A stretch of 18,678 nt of DNA from contig JABZHR010000018.1 of the NCBI GenBank assembly GCA_015258715.1, positions 1 through 18,678 of the forward strand, read 5' to 3'. A program made the translations under genes and the position numbers. The DNA comes from Atopobium sp. Lineage in GTDB: Bacteria; Actinomycetota; Coriobacteriia; Coriobacteriales; Atopobiaceae. This document shows, piece by piece, positions 7,341-15,169 of the stretch. Numbering within the stretch: the first letter of the stretch is position 1; each line of letters begins with the position of its first letter. The notes under the pieces are model-generated. The model ran no database searches, was not told the origin of the DNA, and was given only the letters and a program-made list of their open reading frames with translations.

Positions 7341-7380
7341 GGCGAGAAGACCCTCTTGTTGTGGTCTTCTCGCCTCGTTT
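7341..7380 (+). terminator. intrinsic terminator between permease and hydantoinase genes
   Basis: GGCGAGAAGACC (7341-7352) and GGTCTTCTCGCC (7363-7374) form a perfect 12-bp stem with a 10-base loop, followed by TCGTTTTA. It lies in the 95-bp gap inside the presumed operon. There is no obvious new promoter after it, so partial read-through is likely and would lower expression of the downstream enzymes relative to the permease. Confidence 0.85.
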
Positions 7381-7422
7381 TATCTTTGCAGCTGATGGAT
7401 TGCTGTAAATCAAGGAGGAAAC

Positions 7423-9570
7423 GTGAAAGTTCGTATTGGAATCGACGTTGGCGGAACATTTACTGATGCTGTTGCCATCGACAATGATACGTACGAAATT
7501 ATCGGCACGGTTAAAACACCTACTACGCACACCGCTGAAGCAGGTGTTGCAGCAGGTATTGTGCAGGTGCTTCATGGTGTTATGGAGCAGCACAACATTA
7601 AGCCTGAAGATGTTGTCTTTATTGCTCACGGTACTACCCAAGCAACAAATGCCCTGCTTGAGGGCGATGTTGCACAGGTTGGTATCGTAACGCTTGGTAG
7701 TGGTCTTCAGGGAGCCAAGAGCAAGAGTGACACCAATGTTGGCGATATTGAACTTGCTGCCGGTAAATTCCTGCGTACCAAAAATGCTTTTGTAGATACC
7801 TCTTCTGATGTTGAAGCTGGCATTAAGAGCGCAATCGAGCAGCTTTTCTCAGGTGGTTCAACTTCTTATGTTGCCGCCGAGGCATTTAGTGTCGACGATC
7901 CAACTAACGAGAATGCTGTTATTGCAGAGTGCTCTGATAGAGAAGTTCCTGCTACGGCTACAAATGACATTTCTAAGCTTTACGGCCTGGCTATTCGTAC
8001 TCGTACAGCAGTTGTTAACGCTTCCATCATGCCAAAGATGCTTGAAGCTGCAAACATGACTGACAAGAGTATTCGCGAGGCAGGCATTGAGTCACCACTT
8101 ATGGTTATGCGCTGCGACGGCGGTGTTATGACTGTTGATGAGGTCCGTCATCGTCCAATCCTAACCATTCTTTCTGGTCCTGCAGCTGGTGTAGCTGGTG
8201 CTTTGATGTATGAGAAGCTTACCGATGGCCTGTTCTTTGAGGTTGGTGGCACTTCTACCGATATTTCTTGCGTTAAAGACGGCAAGGTTATGGTCAAATA
8301 CGCAGAAGTTGGTGGCCACAAGACGTACCTCTCGTCACTAGATGTGAGAACCGTTGGTATTGGTGGCGGTTCTATGGTGCAGATTTCTGATGGCAAGGCC
8401 GTTGACGTGGGACCTCGTTCTGCTCACATTGCTAACTTGGATTACGAGGTATACACCGACGCAGAAAAGATTGTTAATCCACGCCTGGTTGCTGTTCGTC
8501 CTATGGATGGAGATCCTGAGTACGCAGCTATTGAGTGCGATGGTGGACTTCGCGTTTGTTTGACCATGGCTGGCGCTGCAAACCTTGCAGGCTTTGTTCC
8601 TGAGGGGGATTATGCATACGGCTCTGTTGAAGCTGCTCGTGCGGCGTGGGCTCCTCTTGCAGAGAATATGGGCATGAGTGTTGAAGATGCAGCAGCTCAG
8701 GTCCTTGCTTTTGCCGCAAAGAAGAACGGTGCTGTAGCAGAACAGCTTATGAAAGACTACGGTATGGACCCTCGCACAACCGTTTACGTTGGCGGTGGCG
8801 GCGGAGCTTCTACGGTAGTGCCACACTTGGCAAAGACCATGGGTCATACGTTCCGTATTGCTAAGAATGCTCCTGTTATCTCAACTATTGGCGTTGCTCT
8901 TGCTATGGTCCGAGACATGGTTGAGCGCAGTGTTACCAACCCAACCGACGATGACATTGTCAGTGTTAGGCGTGAAGCAGAAGCTCGTGCTATTAAGATG
9001 GGAGCAGCTCCTGGAACTGTTGAAGTTACTGTTGAGGTTGATACCCAGCGTCATGTTGTCCGCGCGATTGCTGTTGGTGCCACTGAGCTGCGCAGTAAAG
9101 ACGTTAATGCTACGCGCTTGAGCGCAGACGAGCTTAAAAAACTTGTAGTAGAGAACCTTGGCGAGGGTGCAGAAAATGTTTCCGAGGTTGCTCACTCTTC
9201 TGAGCTCTTTGCTTACACTGCAACAACTACAGAAAAGAAGCTCTTTGGTCTTCTCACCAAGAAACGCACAGCTCTTCGTCTTATTGATTCCGAGGGTGTT
9301 ATTAGACTTCAGCGTCCTAATGCCGACGTACTCCAAGAGACCATTAGTTCTTGGCGCAAGGGAGTAACAGCCCTGGTAGAGGACTTGACCGTATACAACG
9401 ACGGTGGAGCCAATCTGCCAAACGTCTATGTGGTAGTTGGCAAGCGCATTATCGATCTGTCTGGAATGACTTCTCTTGAGCAGATTTTGAGCCTTGCAGC
9501 AGTGGAGTTGGGCGGTTATCCGTCTGACGAGCCTGTTATCATCGCTGCTACACTTCGTTTAGGCGATTAA
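7423..9570 (+). CDS. hydantoinase/oxoprolinase (HyuA-type) ATPase family protein
   Basis: The product (715 residues) belongs to the family of ATP-dependent amide-ring-opening enzymes that includes HyuA, 5-oxoprolinase and acetone/acetophenone carboxylase subunits, with an ASKHA fold. Visible motifs are GIDVGGTFTDAV at the N-terminus (phosphate 1), AHGTTQATNALLEG, LFFEVGGTSTDIS (phosphate 2), VRTVGIGGGSM and YVGGGGGASTVVPHL (adenosine site). The C-terminal 200 residues form a further alpha/beta region. The GTG at 7423 has AAGGAGG at about 7412-7418. HyuA enzymes normally work with a HyuB subunit, but none is present in the window. Neighbours are a permease upstream and, after six bases, an HExxH protein. 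The reaction is inferred to be ATP-driven opening or activation of a cyclic amide or carbonyl compound; the substrate is unknown. Confidence 0.87.
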   Translation: MKVRIGIDVGGTFTDAVAIDNDTYEIIGTVKTPTTHTAEAGVAAGIVQVLHGVMEQHNIKPEDVVFIAHGTTQATNALLEGDVAQVGIVTLGSGLQGAKSKSDTNVGDIELAAGKFLRTKNAFVDTSSDVEAGIKSAIEQLFSGGSTSYVAAEAFSVDDPTNENAVIAECSDREVPATATNDISKLYGLAIRTRTAVVNASIMPKMLEAANMTDKSIREAGIESPLMVMRCDGGVMTVDEVRHRPILTILSGPAAGVAGALMYEKLTDGLFFEVGGTSTDISCVKDGKVMVKYAEVGGHKTYLSSLDVRTVGIGGGSMVQISDGKAVDVGPRSAHIANLDYEVYTDAEKIVNPRLVAVRPMDGDPEYAAIECDGGLRVCLTMAGAANLAGFVPEGDYAYGSVEAARAAWAPLAENMGMSVEDAAAQVLAFAAKKNGAVAEQLMKDYGMDPRTTVYVGGGGGASTVVPHLAKTMGHTFRIAKNAPVISTIGVALAMVRDMVERSVTNPTDDDIVSVRREAEARAIKMGAAPGTVEVTVEVDTQRHVVRAIAVGATELRSKDVNATRLSADELKKLVVENLGEGAENVSEVAHSSELFAYTATTTEKKLFGLLTKKRTALRLIDSEGVIRLQRPNADVLQETISSWRKGVTALVEDLTVYNDGGANLPNVYVVVGKRIIDLSGMTSLEQILSLAAVELGGYPSDEPVIIAATLRLGD

Positions 9571-9576
9571 ACTCAC

Positions 9577-10212
9577 ATGCAGAACGCAGATCACACTTTG
9601 GCGAGAAAATCGGTGAACCTTGAAGCAGAGTCTACTGTTGGCTCTGCTTCAAGGTTTCCGTTCCCAACTCGTGAGCTTGCACGTAAAGAGCTCTCGTGGG
9701 ATCGCTTTGCTGCTCGAATTCCTGAAGAGGATAAAGAGCGCGTGATTGATTTGGCGTGGTCAAAAGGTGAATGTGCTGCGCATATGGTGTTTGAAGAATC
9801 AAACGGTCAAAGTGACTTCTTTCAAATCTGCAAAGATGCAGGCATGACAATTATCAAAAAAGATATTGATTGTGTGTATGGAAACCAGCGTTATTTCAGC
9901 GATTATGTTTCTGGTACAAAAGAAATCACACTCTATGAGCAGTCGTGTGTGCTGTGGGCAAAACAAAATCAACTTGAGCCGCATGAAGCTCAAAACCTCA
10001 TTCTGATGCATGAGTTTTTCCATGTCTTGGAGACGACGCGACTTGGATTAACCAGCAAAGAATACACCGTTCCGCTTATTACTATTGGTCCTTGTAAGCT
10101 GGGAAAAACAGGCATTCACGCACTATCTGAAATTGCAGCACATGCGTTCACCAATACTTACTACGAATTGCTACATAACATTTCTGGCACAGGAGGAAAC
10201 AATGAATCATAA
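9577..10212 (+). CDS. HExxH metallopeptidase-like protein of unknown role
   Basis: I do not recognise a named orthologue. The 211-residue product contains HEFFH at 145-149, a zincin zinc-binding motif, with a possible third ligand E185 in SEIAAHAF about 35 residues later; the layout recalls the ImmA/IrrE (M78-like) group. No signal peptide or membrane segment is seen, so it is probably cytoplasmic. The ATG at 9577 lies six bases after the hydantoinase stop but lacks a good ribosome binding site, and a perfect 15-bp hairpin occupies codons 14-27. A start downstream, such as the in-frame GTG giving V56, is possible and would still leave the metal site. Its end overlaps the next gene by 11 bases. 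In this operon it may process a peptide or peptide-like substrate or act on a regulator; either is speculation. Confidence 0.7.
   Translation: MQNADHTLARKSVNLEAESTVGSASRFPFPTRELARKELSWDRFAARIPEEDKERVIDLAWSKGECAAHMVFEESNGQSDFFQICKDAGMTIIKKDIDCVYGNQRYFSDYVSGTKEITLYEQSCVLWAKQNQLEPHEAQNLILMHEFFHVLETTRLGLTSKEYTVPLITIGPCKLGKTGIHALSEIAAHAFTNTYYELLHNISGTGGNNES
9616..9656 (+). promoter_or_regulatory. perfect 15-bp stem hairpin at the start of the HExxH gene
   Basis: AACCTTGAAGCAGAG (9616-9630) and CTCTGCTTCAAGGTT (9642-9656) are exact inverted repeats with an 11-base loop. No T-run follows, so termination is doubtful. It lies 46 bases after the hydantoinase stop and inside the reading frame of the next gene if translation starts at 9577. 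It could stabilise the upstream transcript end, limit translation, or show that the real start lies downstream. Confidence 0.6.
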
Positions 10213-11581
10213 AGAGATTACCTGGAACAACCTACAGATTCCTGTTGTTGGAAGTTTTGATGTAGTTATTATTGGCGGCGGCGTCTCTGGCTCTGCTTGT
10301 GGAATTCGTTGTGTAAATGAGGGTCTTTCTACCCTTATTGTGGACAAGTCAAATCTGCTTGGAGGCTCTGCTACACGAGCGCTTGTGTGCCCTATGATGC
10401 CGTCATATGTGCGTCATTTGCCAGTTCTTTCTGCCATCGAGCAGCAGCTCTTGGCTTCAGGTGACGCTACGCGAGACGATTACACTACTATGATCTGGTT
10501 TGCTCCTGAGCGCTTGGGAGAAGTGTACGAGCAGCTCTACACCACTAAAGGTGGACAAATCCTTTACGATACATCGCTTGTAGCTGCAGTTTTGTCTGAT
10601 GCAGATGACGAGAAAACCATCACGCACGTTATTCTCGTCTCAACAGAAGGTTTGATTGCAGTGGCAGCTCAAACGTGGATTGACGCATCGGGTGACGCAG
10701 TCTTGTCCAGAGCTGCTGGTGTACCAGTTGCAGCTGGTGATGAGGACGGCATCAATCAGGTTTGTAGCTTGCGTTTTACCATGGGTGGAATTGATGTTGA
10801 GCGCTATAGAGATTACGTGCTCTCACTTGATGATCACTTTTCGCCATTGGTCGAAGGATATTTCTTTGAGTCCGCGATGGTTTCAGGGAAAAATTTTAAG
10901 CTGGAGCCAAAGTTCCGTGAAGGAATTGAAGCAGGTATTCTTGAAGAAGAGGACCTGCGCTATTACCAGATTTTCTCGCTTCCTGGAAAGCCAGGTTGCA
11001 TGGCGCTGAACTGTCCGCATATTGCAAGCATGCGCAAAAACACCTCGGGAGCTGCACGTTCTAACGCAACAGTTGAGGCACACGCTCGCATTCGCCGACT
11101 AGTTACATTTTTACAGCGCATGATGCCTGGATTTGAGCAAAGCTATCTTATGGAGCAGGCTTCATTGTTGGGTGTTCGTGAGAGCTGGCGTGTTGAAGGT
11201 CAGACAATGCTTACCGAGGAAGATTACGTCAACCAGGCTCGATTTGACGACGGTCTTGTTCGCGGCGATTGGTACATTGACGTTCACTCCAATAAGGGCG
11301 GACTCTTCCACAAAAACACCTACGAGCAGGGTGACTATTACGAGATTCCATTCCGGTCGATGGTCACCAAACACATCAATAACCTGGGGGTTATTGGCCG
11401 CTGTATCTCTACAACATTTTTGATGCAGGCTAGCGTTCGTATTATCCCAACGGTTACCGATATGGGTGATGCTATGGGCACCGCATGTGCTCTAGCAAAA
11501 CAGACGTCAACACCACTCGCTCAGCTAGATAGCGTTGCGGTCCGTGCTGAAGTTGAACAAATGAAACCTGTGAATTCATAA
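10202..11581 (+). CDS. FAD-dependent oxidoreductase (FAD_oxidored type)
   Basis: This is a soluble flavoprotein of 459 residues. The N-terminal Rossmann motif DVVIIGGGVSGSACGIRC (about residues 20-37) with an acidic strand end, then LLGGSATRALVCPMMPS, binds FAD. WIDASGDAVLSRAAG in the middle and the C-terminal SVRIIPTVTDMGDAMGTACA are the other conserved flavin-contact elements of this family, whose members are mostly of unknown specificity. GVRESWRVEGQ is a further family block. The start is the ATG at 10202 with AGGAGG ten bases before; the frame is open further upstream but without a site. It overlaps the end of the HExxH gene and closes the operon. It probably oxidises or desaturates the imported compound or a product of the hydantoinase step. 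Confidence 0.87.
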   Translation: MNHKEITWNNLQIPVVGSFDVVIIGGGVSGSACGIRCVNEGLSTLIVDKSNLLGGSATRALVCPMMPSYVRHLPVLSAIEQQLLASGDATRDDYTTMIWFAPERLGEVYEQLYTTKGGQILYDTSLVAAVLSDADDEKTITHVILVSTEGLIAVAAQTWIDASGDAVLSRAAGVPVAAGDEDGINQVCSLRFTMGGIDVERYRDYVLSLDDHFSPLVEGYFFESAMVSGKNFKLEPKFREGIEAGILEEEDLRYYQIFSLPGKPGCMALNCPHIASMRKNTSGAARSNATVEAHARIRRLVTFLQRMMPGFEQSYLMEQASLLGVRESWRVEGQTMLTEEDYVNQARFDDGLVRGDWYIDVHSNKGGLFHKNTYEQGDYYEIPFRSMVTKHINNLGVIGRCISTTFLMQASVRIIPTVTDMGDAMGTACALAKQTSTPLAQLDSVAVRAEVEQMKPVNS

Positions 11582-11627
11582 TTGCCGCCGAAGAATTGTG
11601 GAAGCTGTGATAAACTTCTACAGTCAC

Positions 11628-11703
11628 GGGCGATTGGCGCAGCGGCTAGCGCAGGTGCTTTACACGCACAAGGCCGGGAGTTCAAATCTCTCATCGCCCA
11701 CCA
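11628..11703 (+). tRNA. tRNA-Val (anticodon UAC)
   Basis: This folds as a full cloverleaf: acceptor GGGCGAT with ATCGCCC, D stem GCGC/GCGC, anticodon loop TTTACAC giving UAC, and T arm GGGAG-TTCAAAT-CTCTC. The 3' CCA is encoded (11701-11703). It reads GUA and, by wobble, other valine codons. It lies 46 bases after the FAD gene and is followed by a strong terminator. Confidence 0.96.
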
Positions 11704-11712
11704 TGGAACCTC

Positions 11713-11741
11713 ACGCGGCGCCTTCGGGTGTCGCGTTTTTT
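11713..11741 (+). terminator. intrinsic terminator after tRNA-Val
   Basis: A 10-bp stem (11713-11722 with 11727-11736, two G-U pairs) is closed by a TTCG tetraloop in C-TTCG-G context and followed by six T. It begins ten bases after the tRNA CCA and may also end the upstream operon. Confidence 0.9.
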
Positions 11742-11886
11742 CTTATCGACTGCTCTTTTTCTTATAAGATCGTCACCTTTTTGTAAGTTAGTTCGATGGT
11801 ATCAATTAGGTATGTGGCGCATTATAAAAATGCAGATAAATATAAAGACGATGTCGTTAAAGCCAATAGAGTAAGGGCAATATACT

Positions 11887-13272
11887 ATGAATTTGTTAAT
11901 AAAAATTGTAGTTGGAAATGTACGCCGTAATCTTAGCGACTTTGGGGTTTATTTTGCTGCATTGGCAACGGGTGCCTGCCTCATGTATTCATACGCAGCA
12001 TCTGGAGATTATTTATTTGCCTTAGTGAATGACGAATCGGTCCGTTCACTTTTTGTTGCGGAGGCAAAATATAGCCTAGCATTTGGTATTTTGCCTTTTT
12101 TGGTGTTTTTGAATGTTACGTCATACGCAAATAAATTTTTGATTCGTCGACGTCTTCCCGAATTTGCTTTATATGAGTTTGCGGGTCTTGAAAAGAAAGA
12201 TGTCATTAGCATATTGCGATATGAAACTATTCTGGTTTCAGGAAGTGCGCTTATTGGTGGAATTGTAGTAGGTATTGCTATTTCGCCGTTTGTAGAAATG
12301 ATTGTAAGCTGGTCATACGCCCTACCAATGAAATTTGTTGTTGTTGCTTCTCCATTGGGCGCCATTGTGACAACAATAATATTTTTTATAACGATGTTCG
12401 TGCTCTCCTGGGGTAGTAAGCGCATTTTAAAGAAGTCTACGTTATTGCAGATGATGTCTGCAAAAAAAGAAAATGATTCATCAAAACCACTTTCAATTTT
12501 ACGAGCAATCTTTGATGCATGTATAGGTGTTTTGTTGCTGGCAATTGTTTATGTTGTGTGCGCTCAGGTTCCGTTTGCCTTTATTGGTTTCATGATTCCT
12601 TTTGGTGCCTGTGCCATTTTTGGATCATTTTTTGTGTTCCGTTCAACACTTGTGTTACTTCCACGCGTTCTTAAGAAAATTCCAGGTATATGGTATCGAG
12701 GGTTAAACGCATTTTCTGTGCGTCAAGCTGAAGGTGTGGCACGCAACGCTTCCAAAGCCATGACGTGTTCAGCAGCCCTATCTTCTGTAGGTATGTGCAT
12801 GTTTGTCTTTGCTGTTGTTCTTCGCACTCAAATTTTTGAGGTAATTTCTTCACAGGATATGAGTGCTTCGGATGTTTCTGGACCTTTTGGCGTTATTGTA
12901 TTCACCTGTTCTTTTTATGCGGTTGTGTTACTTGTATTTTCTTCCGTCATTTTGGCAGTTCAACAGCTTTCGCTTGCTGCAGACAATAAAGAGAGGTATT
13001 ACAAGCTGTATGAATTAGGGGCTTCTCGAGAAATACTTTCAAAAAGTTTGCTTACTGGCGTACTGTGTAATTTTTTGTTCCCGGGTATTTTTACCGTGAT
13101 TCATGCAATTTTTGGACTTAATGTTATTCGTTTTATGAGCGTAGAAATGTTCCAAACTGCCATCGAGCCAAGCATTTGGCCTGTTGCATTACTTACACTT
13201 TTTGGTTTTGTAGTGTATTTCTTTATTACGTATATCGGAGCTAAAAAGAACGCATTATCAATGCATATTTAG
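11887..13272 (+). CDS. FtsX/BceB-like ABC transporter permease (orphan, short form)
   Basis: The 461-residue product has two FtsX-like halves. The N-terminal half opens with NVRRNLSDFGVYFAALATG, close to the start of BceB-type permeases, then has three further membrane segments, including LAFGILPFLVFLNVTSYANKF and a GXXVG-rich one. The C-terminal half has the ADNKERYYKLYELGASREIL cytoplasmic loop expected between FtsX helices and ends with two or three helices. BceB proteins are usually 620-660 residues with a large outside domain of about 200; that domain is missing here. No ABC ATPase or two-component system is adjacent, so the partner must be elsewhere or lost. The coding sequence is more AT-rich than its neighbours. 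GAGTAAGGG before the ATG is a weak ribosome binding site. Likely role: peptide-antibiotic detoxification or sensing, or a non-functional remnant. Confidence 0.75.
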   Translation: MNLLIKIVVGNVRRNLSDFGVYFAALATGACLMYSYAASGDYLFALVNDESVRSLFVAEAKYSLAFGILPFLVFLNVTSYANKFLIRRRLPEFALYEFAGLEKKDVISILRYETILVSGSALIGGIVVGIAISPFVEMIVSWSYALPMKFVVVASPLGAIVTTIIFFITMFVLSWGSKRILKKSTLLQMMSAKKENDSSKPLSILRAIFDACIGVLLLAIVYVVCAQVPFAFIGFMIPFGACAIFGSFFVFRSTLVLLPRVLKKIPGIWYRGLNAFSVRQAEGVARNASKAMTCSAALSSVGMCMFVFAVVLRTQIFEVISSQDMSASDVSGPFGVIVFTCSFYAVVLLVFSSVILAVQQLSLAADNKERYYKLYELGASREILSKSLLTGVLCNFLFPGIFTVIHAIFGLNVIRFMSVEMFQTAIEPSIWPVALLTLFGFVVYFFITYIGAKKNALSMHI

Positions 13273-13287
13273 TCATTACGTTAAAGG

Positions 13288-13347
13288 CAGTGGCAACAAA
13301 TAGCAATAAATAGCAACAAAGTAATACCAACAAGAGCAACAATAAAG
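13288..13347. repeat. 10-bp tandem array (TAGCAACAAA)
   Basis: Three adjacent decamers, TGGCAACAAA, TAGCAATAAA and TAGCAACAAA, are followed by looser variants of CAACAAGAGCAACAATAAAG. The array fills the gap between the FtsX-like gene and the rph promoter. The word differs from that in every other gap. Confidence 0.6.
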
Positions 13348-13350
13348 TGT

Positions 13351-13380
13351 TTCAGAGGGCGGTGTACAGACAGGTATACT
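13351..13380 (+). promoter_or_regulatory. probable promoter for rph-rdgB
   Basis: TTCAGA (13351-13356) and TATACT (13375-13380) are 18 bases apart. The -10 is strong, the -35 moderate. It lies directly after the decamer array and about 55 bases before the rph start. Confidence 0.5.
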
Positions 13381-13436
13381 AGAGTCGTTTTAAAAAGAAT
13401 TAACTGCTTTTCTATGCAGATGTGAAAAGGAACGCT

Positions 13437-14198
13437 ATGAAATCTGACTCTACGCTGCAATCTAATGCTTCTTTGCAAGTTTTACGTTCGTATAATCGCG
13501 CGTGGGACCAGATGCGCCCCGTCACCCTCGAGCGCAACGTTATGAAGAACGCAGACGGATCGTGCCTGGTCACGTTTGGCGACACGCGCGTCCTGTGCAC
13601 CGCCACCGTCGAGGAAGGCGTTCCCGCGTGGCGACGCAGTTCTCGCGCGGGTTGGGTCACGGCTGAATATGCCATGCTACCTGCGTCGACTAACCGCCGC
13701 ACCAAGCGAGAGCGCGCCAACCGTAAGGGTCGCTCCATGGAGATTGAGCGTCTGATCGGCCGCTCTCTACGCTCCGTTGTTGACCTCAACCGCCTGGGCG
13801 AGTACACCATCACGCTGGACTGCGACGTGCTTCAGGCAGACGGCGGCACTAGAACCGCCAGCATCACCGGTGCTTGGGTGGCACTCCACGACGCACTCTA
13901 TTCACTTGTCGAGAAGGACATTCTCCCTAGACTTCCTCTCACAGGTCAGGTAGCTGCGATTTCTATGGGCTATGTGAATGGCAAGCCGCTGCTGGACCTT
14001 GACTATCCCGAGGATTCTCACGCTGACATTGACATGAACCTTGTTGGAACAGAAACTGGACAGATAATTGAAGTACAAGGAACAGGCGAGGGCGGTCCGT
14101 TTGATCGAGAGCAACTCAACCAGCTGCTCGATCTTGGTCAAGCTGGCATCGCTCACCTTGTTGACCTGCAAAATCAAGTGACTGGATTTAGGGAGTAA
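13437..14198 (+). CDS. rph: ribonuclease PH
   Basis: RNase PH is a cytoplasmic phosphate-dependent 3' exonuclease that trims tRNA precursors and degrades structured RNA. The 253-residue product has the family blocks NRAWDQMRPVTLERN, FGDTRVLCTATVE, the basic segment RAGWVTAEYAMLP with RRTKRE, the phosphate site GGTRTASITGA (about 136-146), and DLDYPEDSHADIDMN with its metal-binding aspartates, then EVQGTGEGGPFDREQL. ATG 13437 follows AAAAGG; it gives about 16 residues before the conserved start, an unusual short extension, and no nearer start codon is seen. Codon use changes inside the gene: AT-rich before 13500, strongly G/C-ending to about 13885, then more T-ending. rdgB follows after two bases; the pair is a common operon. 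Confidence 0.97.
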   Translation: MKSDSTLQSNASLQVLRSYNRAWDQMRPVTLERNVMKNADGSCLVTFGDTRVLCTATVEEGVPAWRRSSRAGWVTAEYAMLPASTNRRTKRERANRKGRSMEIERLIGRSLRSVVDLNRLGEYTITLDCDVLQADGGTRTASITGAWVALHDALYSLVEKDILPRLPLTGQVAAISMGYVNGKPLLDLDYPEDSHADIDMNLVGTETGQIIEVQGTGEGGPFDREQLNQLLDLGQAGIAHLVDLQNQVTGFRE

Positions 14199-14200
14199 CC

Positions 14201-14851
14201 ATGAGTCAAAACAGTGAAAATCAGGGTTCTAACGCTGTGACCTTTGATCCAAATACAACCGTGGTAGTTGCAACGGGCAACGCTCACAAACTTGTTGAGA
14301 TTGAGGCTATCCTCTCTAAGGTAATGCCTGGTATAAGCTTTGTAGCGCTTGGTCAGCTGGGTGATTTCCCTGATCCAGAGGAGAATGGCCAGACGTTCCG
14401 TGACAACGCTCTGATTAAGGCAATGGCTGCGCTTGACGAGGTAGATTGCGTAGCGGCTATTGCAGACGACTCCGGCATTTGCGTTGACGCTCTGGACGGA
14501 GCTCCTGGAATCTATTCTGCTCGTTATGCTGGCGAGCATGGCAATGATGCTGCAAACAATCAGAAGCTTTTGGCTGAGCTTGCTGACGTTGCTGATGAGG
14601 ACCGCACTGCTCGCTTCCACTCCACCGTTGCTCTGGTCTACAGAGACGGATCTGTGCTGGTAGGAGAGGGTGACTGCGAGGGCGTTATTGGTCACGAGCC
14701 AAAGGGTCACAACGGTTTTGGCTACGACCCACTCTTCTGGCCAGAGGATGCTCCAGGTAAAACCATGGCAGAGCTTGAGCCTGACGAGAAGAACGCCATC
14801 TCTCACCGTTTCCACGCTCTGCAGGATCTTTCCAAGCAGATTCAGGGATAG
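14201..14851 (+). CDS. rdgB: XTP/dITP diphosphatase (RdgB/HAM1)
   Basis: This enzyme removes non-canonical purine triphosphates (ITP, dITP, XTP) from the nucleotide pool by hydrolysis to the monophosphate, preventing mutagenic incorporation. The 216-residue product has ATGNAHKLVEIEAIL at 24-38, the catalytic IADDSGICVDALDGAPGIYS (D89, D90), GFGYDPLFW at 172-180 and KNAISHR at 197-203, the complete set for the family. An N-terminal extension of about 17 residues precedes the first strand, longer than the E. coli form (197 residues). The ATG at 14201 follows the rph stop by two bases and uses GGGAG within the end of rph as its ribosome binding site, so the two are translationally linked. After the stop at 14851 a repeat array and then a terminator close the unit. 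Confidence 0.96.
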   Translation: MSQNSENQGSNAVTFDPNTTVVVATGNAHKLVEIEAILSKVMPGISFVALGQLGDFPDPEENGQTFRDNALIKAMAALDEVDCVAAIADDSGICVDALDGAPGIYSARYAGEHGNDAANNQKLLAELADVADEDRTARFHSTVALVYRDGSVLVGEGDCEGVIGHEPKGHNGFGYDPLFWPEDAPGKTMAELEPDEKNAISHRFHALQDLSKQIQG

Positions 14852-14864
14852 ACACGGCGTAGGT

Positions 14865-15097
14865 TTCGCGTCAGATTCGCGTCAGGGTCATGTCAGGTTT
14901 GCGTTAGCTTCCGGACAGATAACCACCACCGTGTCAGACTCACGTCAGAATCGCGACAGATTCCAGACAGAAAACTACCGCCGCGTCAGATTTGCGTCAG
15001 CTTCACGTCAGAATCGCGACAGATTCCTAACAGAAAACTATCGCAGCGTCAGGTTTGCGTCAGCTTCACGTCAGAATCGCGACAGAATAGCGACAGA
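14865..15097 (+). repeat. 63-bp-period array of GTCAG/GACAG words
   Basis: The space between rdgB and nagB (371 bp) is mostly filled by this array. The block starting CACGTCAGAATCGCGACAGA occurs at 14941, 15004 and, partly, 15067, an exact 63-bp period, and diverged versions precede it. GTCAG occurs about eleven times and GACAG six times on this strand. One frame is open across it and repeats a 21-residue pattern (VRFASASRQNRDRF), but it runs on from an out-of-frame part of rdgB with no start signal, so I do not call it a gene. A 39-bp piece at 14865-14903 matches the minus strand at 16950-16988 in 32 positions. Confidence 0.8.
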
Positions 15098-15119
15098 AAC
15101 ACCCCATATAACAGGTCAA

Positions 15120-15168
15120 AACCGGTCAGCGAGATATTTGTTCTTCTCGCCGACCGGTTACTTTTTTC
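15120..15168 (+). terminator. intrinsic terminator after rph-rdgB
   Basis: AACCGGTCAGCGAGA (15120-15134) and TCTCGCCGACCGGTT (15145-15159) form a 15-bp stem with one A-C mismatch and a 10-base loop, followed by ACTTTTTTCTT. It ends the rph-rdgB unit after the repeat array, so the array should be transcribed as a long 3' tail. Confidence 0.88.
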
Positions 15169-15169
15169 T

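Noticed and set aside
11796..11930. 44-codon frame overlapping the start of the FtsX-like gene
   Set aside because: It has no ribosome binding site, no recognisable similarity to an ABC ATPase end, and overlaps the better-supported gene.
11628..13272. Island integrated at tRNA-Val
   Set aside because: The downstream gene is AT-rich, but I found no repeat of the tRNA 3' end on its far side and no integrase.
14941..15097. CRISPR array
   Set aside because: The units are adjacent with no unique spacers, are degenerate inside, and no cas gene is present.
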